From assembly GCA_910586285.1 (NCBI GenBank), contig CAJUGR010000016.1, positions 1,744-21,708 of the forward strand: DNA of 19,965 nucleotides. The letters are read 5' to 3'. The notes under the pieces were generated by a model. The model worked only from the letters and a program-made list of their open reading frames with translations, ran no database searches and had not been told where the DNA came from. This document shows positions 14,690 to 19,965 of this stretch, in pieces. Each line of letters starts with the position of its first letter. Position 1 is the stretch's first letter. The position numbers were made by a program, and so were the translations under genes. The stretch is from an uncultured Erysipelotrichaceae bacterium (lineage in GTDB: Bacteria > Bacillota_I > Bacilli_A > Erysipelotrichales > Erysipelotrichaceae).

Positions 14690-14695
14690 AAAACC

Positions 14696-14725
14696 TATTC
14701 TCATTCTCTTATGAGAATGAGGATA
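14696..14725 (+). terminator. stable hairpin without U tract between oppA and the peptidase genes
   Basis: TATTCTCATTCTC (14696-14708) pairs with GAGAATGAGGATA (14713-14725): 13 pairs with one G-U and a TTAT loop. On the + strand it is followed by A-rich sequence, so it may act as an oppA mRNA 3' stabiliser or partial terminator rather than a full stop. Read on the - strand a T run follows, but no - strand gene is evident. Confidence 0.5.
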
Positions 14726-14801
14726 TAAAACAGGGAATGCACAGCTAATCCTTACAGGAGTCAGTTGTGTGTTCTTTGTTTCATATCAAAGGAGGACAAT
14801 C

Positions 14802-16016
14802 ATGATGCAAATCAAATCATTAAAAGAACAAGCCGCATTACAAGATCAAATTTTGAAAGAGCGATTAGAAGTATTACTTCCCAAGGTGATGGCAAATAGC
14901 GAAGCGGATGCTTGGATCATTGCCAGTAAGGAATATCATGAGGACCTACTGTTTCCTCTGTTGGTACCGGCTTCCTACCTTACCGCACGAAGAATTACCT
15001 TACTTGCCTTTATCAAGGATCATGATACGATTCGCCGGTTTTCTTTAAGCTTGCCGGATGAGGATTTGGCAAAGTATTATGAATCGTATTGGGATGTACA
15101 AAAGGAAACTCAGAGTGAAGCGTTGAATCGCATGTTTCATGAATTTGATGTGCAGCATATTGCCTGGAATATCTCCGAGGACAGTGCCTTTGCGGATGGT
15201 TTAAGCAGCGGCCTTTATCAACAGTATCAAAGAGAGATCGAAGCCTGTTTTGTGGAACGATTTATGGAAGATAAGCTGCTGGCGATCAAATTAATGGAGA
15301 TTCGCACCGAAACAGAGAAAGCGCTGTATCCCCATGTATTGGAAGCCGCATTTTCTGTTATTGAAGATACCTTTTCAAAAAAGAATATTGTACCCGGTGT
15401 TACTACCTGCGCGGATCTGGAATGGCATATGAAACAGATGGTACAGGATATGGGATTGGTTTTCTGGTTCTCGCCCACGATTGATCTACAAAGGGAGGGA
15501 GAAGGACCACGCTATTACGGCGTCATTGAAAAAGGCGATCTCTTACATTGTGATTTCGGTATTCGCTATATGAATCTTTGTACGGATACCCAACGTAATG
15601 CTTATGTGGCAAAAGATGGAGAAACACAGATTCCGGAAAAAATCAAAAAAGGATTTGCGGTAAATAATCGCTTCCAAGATATTGTACGGGAAAACTTTAA
15701 ATTAGGCAGAACCGGTAATGAAGTGTTTACTGCTTCCATCGAACAGGCGAAGAAAGAGGGGATTATACCATGCCTCTACTCCCATCCATGCAACGTATAT
15801 GGACATGGTCCGGGAACGATTATTGGCTTGTATACGAACCAAAGCGAGATTCCGGTACGAGGTGATATTTGCTTAGATTATGATACGGTATTCGCATTGG
15901 AATTGAATATTCAGTATGAAGATATGACCTTTTACAGTGAGGAAACCGTTCTGTTTGATGAATCCGGTGTACATTTCTTGTATCCCGGAAGAGATGAGAT
16001 TTATTGGATTCAATAA
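14802..16016 (+). CDS. M24-family metallopeptidase (Xaa-Pro aminopeptidase-like), first copy
   Basis: A 404-residue cytoplasmic-looking peptidase. Residues 1-160 form a creatinase/prolidase-type N-terminal domain (DAWIIASKEYHED, LTARRITLLAF). The C-terminal pita-bread domain has all five metal ligands of family M24: Asp251 (LHCDFG), Asp262 (CTDTQR), His335 (GHGPGT), Glu367 (LELN) and Glu380 (SEETVLF). Such enzymes usually remove residues next to proline from peptide ends, though some members act on non-peptide substrates. AAGGAGGA before the ATG at 14802 sets the start; the longer frame from 14769 has no ribosome binding site. Located after the oligopeptide importer and before a paralogue at 16598, it probably degrades imported peptides. 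Family is firm, exact specificity is not. Confidence 0.88.
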   Translation: MMQIKSLKEQAALQDQILKERLEVLLPKVMANSEADAWIIASKEYHEDLLFPLLVPASYLTARRITLLAFIKDHDTIRRFSLSLPDEDLAKYYESYWDVQKETQSEALNRMFHEFDVQHIAWNISEDSAFADGLSSGLYQQYQREIEACFVERFMEDKLLAIKLMEIRTETEKALYPHVLEAAFSVIEDTFSKKNIVPGVTTCADLEWHMKQMVQDMGLVFWFSPTIDLQREGEGPRYYGVIEKGDLLHCDFGIRYMNLCTDTQRNAYVAKDGETQIPEKIKKGFAVNNRFQDIVRENFKLGRTGNEVFTASIEQAKKEGIIPCLYSHPCNVYGHGPGTIIGLYTNQSEIPVRGDICLDYDTVFALELNIQYEDMTFYSEETVLFDESGVHFLYPGRDEIYWIQ

Positions 16017-16027
16017 GGAGAGATTTT

Positions 16028-16594
16028 ATGAAAAAGGGAATTTTATTGGTTTTATCAGGTGCCAGCAGTGTGGGTAAAGGCGATATTCGTGATTTACTTA
16101 TGGAAGATGAAGATTTACATTTTTTCTATTCGATTTCGATGACGACACGTCCGCAAAGAGAGAATGAAGTGGATGGTAAAGACTACTATTTTGTGGATTA
16201 TGAGGCATTTGCCCAAGCGGTAAGAAATAAGGAATTGTTAGAGTTTGCGGAATTTGACGGCTATTATTACGGAACTCCCAGCAAACAAGTGGATTTTCTG
16301 TTAAACTCCGGTAAAAATGTGCTGATTGAGGTAGAAGCACAGGGCGTAGGACAGATCAAATTAAAACATCCGGATGCGATTTCGGTCTTCGTTATGCCGG
16401 AGAGCATTGAAGAATTGGAAAAACAGATTCGTTTACGCTATAACGATGAAGCAAGCGCGGAACGGCGCATCTCCAAGGCGAGTGTGGAAATGGAACTGGC
16501 ATCGTTATTTGTGCATCAGGTAAAGAATACCGATCCGAAACAAGCAGCTGAACAAATCAAAGCCTTTGTGCAGGAAAGGTTGGAAATGGAGTAG
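16028..16594 (+). CDS. guanylate-kinase-like protein with altered P-loop
   Basis: A 188-residue protein of the guanylate kinase fold (normally ATP + GMP to ADP + GDP). It retains the overall layout: an N-terminal P-loop, TTRPQRENEVDGKDYYFVD (GMP-binding region), ELLEFAEFDGYYYGTP, VLIEVEAQGVGQIK and a late arginine-rich segment ending in VKNTD. The P-loop reads GASSVGKGD (11-19, Lys17) instead of the common GPSGVGKGT: the inner glycine is serine and the threonine expected near the phosphates and Mg2+ is aspartate. Activity could be reduced or changed. The start at 16028 follows AAGGAG (16015-16020), which overlaps the stop of the preceding peptidase gene; the longer frame from 16004 lies in that gene. 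Location between two M24 peptidase genes is unusual for the essential gmk, so this may be a second, specialised copy. Confidence 0.75.
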   Translation: MKKGILLVLSGASSVGKGDIRDLLMEDEDLHFFYSISMTTRPQRENEVDGKDYYFVDYEAFAQAVRNKELLEFAEFDGYYYGTPSKQVDFLLNSGKNVLIEVEAQGVGQIKLKHPDAISVFVMPESIEELEKQIRLRYNDEASAERRISKASVEMELASLFVHQVKNTDPKQAAEQIKAFVQERLEME

Positions 16595-16597
16595 CGT

Positions 16598-17899
16598 ATG
16601 ATATTGAAAGAAAAAATATTGCCTTATCGCAAGCAGGTGGAAATTATCGACCGTTGGCTGAAAAAACGCCTGGATACGATTGTTCCGATGATCATGGATC
16701 GTTGGGATCAGGATATGTGGGTTGTAGCTTGTGAGGAATACAATGAAGATCCGGTTTTAAAATCTATGACTCCCTGTGCTATGATGACGGCACGCAGAAT
16801 TACGATTTTGGTGTTTTGCCGTGATGAAAACGGTGTAGAGCGCTATTCATTGGCACGTCCGCACATCGGTTTGGATGATTATTATGAATCAATTTGGACC
16901 AAGGCAACCGGTCAGGAGTGGAATGTTCAAAGTAACAGTAAATACCGGAGTCCTAAAAAAGAAACACAGATGGAATGCTTGGCGCGATTGATTCAATGTA
17001 AGAAGCCGAATAGCATTGCGTTAAATGTGTCTGATTCCTTTGCTTTTGGTGATGGTATCAGTCATCGTTTCTTCAGTCAGATTAGTGAGATTGCCGAGAA
17101 ACTGCAGATCCCGATCGTACATGGTGATCAATTATGTGTCAGTTGGTTAGAGACACGATTGGATGAGGAAATGGCTGCTTATCACGGCATTGTTGAAATT
17201 GCTCATGAAATTATTGATGAGGCGTTTTCTTCCCAGGTGATTTTACCGGGAGTTACGACCAATTTGGATGTAAAATACTGGATGATGCAGAAGGTTATTG
17301 ATTTGGGCTTGACTCCGTGGTTTGATTTTGAAGTTTCCATTAAGCGAGAAGGGAAATTGGAATTTGAAGATGAAGAAATGACGATCTTACCGGGTGATTT
17401 CCTGCATTGTGATATCGGTTTGAACTATCTTGGATTATGTACTGATACACAGGAAGATGCTTATGTACTGAAGCCGGGAGAAAGCGATGCGCCTGCCGGT
17501 TTAAAGGAAGGTATGAAGATTGCCAATCGCTTACAGGATATTGTGATGGAAAACATGAAGGAAGGCCGCAGCGGTAACGAAATTTTACGATTATCGCGCA
17601 AGCAAGCTCAGGCAGAAGGAATTTGTCCTTGTATTTATACCCATCCGATCGGCTATCACGGACATGGGGCGGGCCCTACGATCGGTTTGTGGGATATGCA
17701 GCAAGGAGTACCCGGTCTTTCCGGAACTTATCCGCTGTTTAACAACACTTTGTATTCCTTGGAATTAAATGCGACCATCAACCTTCCGGAATGGAATGAT
17801 GATGCCTTTGTTTTCCCGTTGGAAACCGATATTATCTTTACGGATGGAAAAGCCTCTTTTGCCCAAGAGCGTCAAACAGAGTTCCATTTGATTCGCTGA
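16598..17899 (+). CDS. M24-family metallopeptidase (Xaa-Pro aminopeptidase-like), second copy
   Basis: A 433-residue paralogue of the protein encoded at 14802. The N-terminal domain has the same signature segments (DMWVVACEEYNEDPVL, MTARRITILVF) with an insertion around residues 100-125 relative to the first copy. Metal ligands of family M24 are all present: Asp272 (LHCDIG), Asp283 (CTDTQE), His356 (GHGAGP), Glu389 (LELN) and Glu409 (LETDII). The active-site halves are clearly alike, but the sequences differ widely, so the duplication is old or the copies were acquired separately. Different substrate preferences are likely. It begins three bases after the guanylate-kinase-like stop, with GGAG at the end of that gene as ribosome binding site, and ends one base before the transporter gene. 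Confidence 0.88.
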   Translation: MILKEKILPYRKQVEIIDRWLKKRLDTIVPMIMDRWDQDMWVVACEEYNEDPVLKSMTPCAMMTARRITILVFCRDENGVERYSLARPHIGLDDYYESIWTKATGQEWNVQSNSKYRSPKKETQMECLARLIQCKKPNSIALNVSDSFAFGDGISHRFFSQISEIAEKLQIPIVHGDQLCVSWLETRLDEEMAAYHGIVEIAHEIIDEAFSSQVILPGVTTNLDVKYWMMQKVIDLGLTPWFDFEVSIKREGKLEFEDEEMTILPGDFLHCDIGLNYLGLCTDTQEDAYVLKPGESDAPAGLKEGMKIANRLQDIVMENMKEGRSGNEILRLSRKQAQAEGICPCIYTHPIGYHGHGAGPTIGLWDMQQGVPGLSGTYPLFNNTLYSLELNATINLPEWNDDAFVFPLETDIIFTDGKASFAQERQTEFHLIR

Positions 17900-17900
17900 T

Positions 17901-18794
17901 ATGCAGGAAGATATTAAAAAGGGAACGCTCTGTCTTTTGGCGGCATCCCTTCTTTTTTCCAGTATGCAGTCTGCCTCAAAAGCGCTGTATTATATATCCA
18001 GTTTTGAGCGTACCTTTTATTTCTCTGCCGTTGCGGCGATTCTGTTCTTTTTCGTTTGTCGGCATCGCAAAGAATCACTGATTGGCAAAAGAGCGGATTT
18101 ATTATTTATGCGCTCGCTGTTTGGTTTTGTTTCTACGATTTTCCTGTTTCTCTCTTCCACGAAAGATTTTCCCATTGCGAATGTTTCACTGTTAAGCTCT
18201 ACTTCTACGATTTTTGCGTTATTGGCAGCTTGTTTGTGGCTCAAGGAAAAGATGAATAAAGGACAGCTGGCTGCGTTGGCTTTGGCCTTTATCGGTGTTG
18301 TGGCTATTTTACGACCATCATTTACCGGTATTGAAGTATCGGCTTTTTATGGTTTAATGGGCGGCTTATTTGCCGGTCTTGCTTATACGGTAGTACGGCG
18401 ACTCAAGGATGATGCCTCCCCATATACTATGACATTTTATTTTATGACATTTTCTACATTGGCCTCGCTGCCTTTTGTATGGGCAGAAGGGTTCTCAGTG
18501 TTGCACGTGAAAGAGATCGTCTTGCTTGTTTTTATGGGATTGTGTATGTCCTTGGGTCAACTGTTGTTAAGCTATGCTTATCGCTTTGCGCCCTCTACGA
18601 AGATCAGTGTTTATTTGTATTCACAAAACCTGTTCGCTCTTTTGATTGGCATTACAGTATTTCACGAGCTACCGGATATCGTATCAATTTTGGGCGGTAT
18701 TGCGTTGATATCGGCCGGTCTATTAAACTTTTATGAAGTAAGAAAGGAAACAGAAAATGAAAGAAAAAATGAAGAAGGAGTTTCAGTCCTTTGA
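17901..18794 (+). CDS. EamA/DMT-superfamily membrane transporter
   Basis: A 297-residue integral membrane protein with about ten hydrophobic helices arranged as two EamA repeats. The first contains FSSMQSASKALYYIS, SSTKDFPIANVSLLSSTSTIFALLAACLWLKEKM and LAALALAFIGVVAILRPS. The second contains GLMGGLFAGLAYTVVRRLK, then YSQNLFALLIGITVFHELPD and GGIALISAGLLNFY. Members move small metabolites, often exporting amino acids or nucleotides; the substrate cannot be told here. The ATG lies one base after the preceding stop and has no clear ribosome binding site, so translation probably depends on coupling. Its 3' end overlaps the aminotransferase start by 38 bases. Given the neighbours, export of an amino acid released from peptides is a reasonable guess. 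Confidence 0.85.
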   Translation: MQEDIKKGTLCLLAASLLFSSMQSASKALYYISSFERTFYFSAVAAILFFFVCRHRKESLIGKRADLLFMRSLFGFVSTIFLFLSSTKDFPIANVSLLSSTSTIFALLAACLWLKEKMNKGQLAALALAFIGVVAILRPSFTGIEVSAFYGLMGGLFAGLAYTVVRRLKDDASPYTMTFYFMTFSTLASLPFVWAEGFSVLHVKEIVLLVFMGLCMSLGQLLLSYAYRFAPSTKISVYLYSQNLFALLIGITVFHELPDIVSILGGIALISAGLLNFYEVRKETENERKNEEGVSVL

Positions 18795-19956
18795 GGGAGG
18801 ATTGTTCAGTGATGTGGAAAAGGCGGATGTAGGAGATTCCTATCAGAAGCTGAGTGAGCAGGGAGTTGCTTTAATGGGTTGGGCAGATCCGTTTACTCCG
18901 GATTTCAGTCTTCCAACGCATGTGATGAATAAAACGCTGGAAGCAATTAAATCGCCCTTGTCTGCGCATTATACTGCACCGGTAGGCAATCCGGATCTGA
19001 AGGTGCTGATTGCTGAAAAGTGTCGGAAATTCAATCATCTGAATGTAGATCCGCAAAGAAATATTATCATTACTCCCGGAAGTGACAGCGCCTTGTTTTT
19101 TGCGATGTTTCCTTTTATTGAAAAGGGCGATGAAGTGATGATTCCTTCCCCAAGCTATCCGAATAATTTTACGAATGTGAAGATGATGCAGGGAAAAGTG
19201 GTGCCGATTCCTTTGTATGCTGAGGATGGTTATCAGCTGCGAATCGAGGAATTTGAAAAAAGGGTAACTCCTAAAACCAAGATGGTTGTGTTAACTCATC
19301 CGAATAATCCAACCACCACGGTATATGACCGCAAATCGTTGGAGGACTTGAGTGTTTTTATTCAGAAGCATGATTTGATTCTTGTTTGTGACCAGGCCTT
19401 TGAAGATTTCACATTTGACAATGAAATGATTACCCCGGCATCATTGCCCGGTATGATGGAGCGTACCATTACCGTATGCAGCGTCTCCAAAGGCATGGGA
19501 TTAAGCGGTTATCGCGTTGCCTATATCATTGCGGATGATAAGGTGATGGATGTCATGTATGGCTGCGCGGTCAGTGTAATTGGCGCAACCAATACGATTT
19601 CACAGGTGGCAGTTATGGAAGCTTTCAAGGATACGACGTTTATGGAAACCTTTGCGAAATCTTACGATATTCGCCGTCATCAGGCCTATGAGATTTTGAA
19701 TCAAGTACCGGGAGTTCATGTTCAGCTTCCGCAATCCGGGTTTCTTTGTTGGGTTGATGTTTCACAGTTGGGAAACAGTTCAGATATCTGTGCCTATTTA
19801 ATCAAAGAGGCAAAGGTAGCCCTTAATGACGGTATCAATTACGGTCCCGGCGGTGAAGGACATTTGCGTATGGTCCTCGGTGTTTATGAGGATGATGCGA
19901 AGGTCATTGATGCTTTACATCGCATGGCGGATGCATTAAGAAAATACCAAGCATAG
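18757..19956 (+). CDS. class I/II PLP-dependent aminotransferase
   Basis: A 399-residue fold-type I aminotransferase. Visible motifs are the substrate/PLP region GNPDLKVLIAEKC with TPGSDSALF, the Tyr-containing PSYPNNF, HPNNPTT (the Asn contacts PLP), DQAFEDF (Asp to the pyridine nitrogen), SVSKGMGLSGYRV with Lys245 as the Schiff-base lysine, and a C-terminal GPGGEGHLRMVLG carrying the carboxylate-binding Arg. It transfers amino groups between an amino acid and a 2-oxo acid; the amino acid specificity is unknown. AAAGG at 18743-18747 supports the ATG at 18757, inside the end of the transporter gene. The frame is complete and stops nine bases before the window ends. Linkage to peptide import and peptidase genes points to amino acid catabolism. 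Confidence 0.9.
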   Translation: MKEKMKKEFQSFEGGLFSDVEKADVGDSYQKLSEQGVALMGWADPFTPDFSLPTHVMNKTLEAIKSPLSAHYTAPVGNPDLKVLIAEKCRKFNHLNVDPQRNIIITPGSDSALFFAMFPFIEKGDEVMIPSPSYPNNFTNVKMMQGKVVPIPLYAEDGYQLRIEEFEKRVTPKTKMVVLTHPNNPTTTVYDRKSLEDLSVFIQKHDLILVCDQAFEDFTFDNEMITPASLPGMMERTITVCSVSKGMGLSGYRVAYIIADDKVMDVMYGCAVSVIGATNTISQVAVMEAFKDTTFMETFAKSYDIRRHQAYEILNQVPGVHVQLPQSGFLCWVDVSQLGNSSDICAYLIKEAKVALNDGINYGPGGEGHLRMVLGVYEDDAKVIDALHRMADALRKYQA

Positions 19957-19965
19957 GATAGAATA

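Overview
The window reads as chromosomal DNA from an anaerobic, low-to-moderate GC Gram-positive bacterium (Bacillota). Evidence: AGGAGG-type ribosome binding sites, sigma-A-like promoters, a lipoprotein-anchored Opp peptide transporter and an oxygen-sensitive class III ribonucleotide reductase. Protein style is compatible with Erysipelotrichia, but that placement is inference. All fifteen recognisable genes lie on the + strand. I see no rRNA, tRNA, CRISPR, IS element or phage gene.

Left part (1-4810): three single-gene units with their own promoter- and terminator-like sites. They encode a PHP-family phosphoesterase of the histidinol-phosphatase type, a membrane-anchored S41 C-terminal processing peptidase (PDZ plus peptidoglycan-binding domain), and UvrB.

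nrd unit (4829-8468): a strong promoter drives two unusual composite proteins. The first is one uninterrupted frame with a MarR-type winged helix joined to a complete NrdG2-type radical-SAM activase. The second is NrdD, the glycyl-radical anaerobic ribonucleotide reductase, with a glutaredoxin/NrdH-like CPNC domain at its C terminus. Activase and regulator, and reductase and reductant, are thus combined in two polypeptides; an imperfect inverted repeat over the promoter could be an autoregulatory operator. A perfect terminator hairpin closes the unit. This is the most interesting part of the window.

Spacer (8469-9151): AT-rich, without an intact gene. It holds a possible decayed reading frame (about 8513-8804) and then a regulatory-looking stretch with repeated TTCAT/ATGAA words and candidate promoters for the next operon.

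Right part (9152-19956): oppB-oppC-oppD-oppF-oppA, a stable hairpin without a U tract, then a tightly packed run: M24 metallopeptidase, divergent guanylate-kinase-like protein, second M24 metallopeptidase, EamA/DMT transporter and PLP aminotransferase. Gaps are at most 11 bases and the last two genes overlap. The order suggests peptide import, cleavage of (possibly proline-containing) peptides, and transamination and/or export of the products. The guanylate-kinase-like gene is the odd member, with an altered P-loop.
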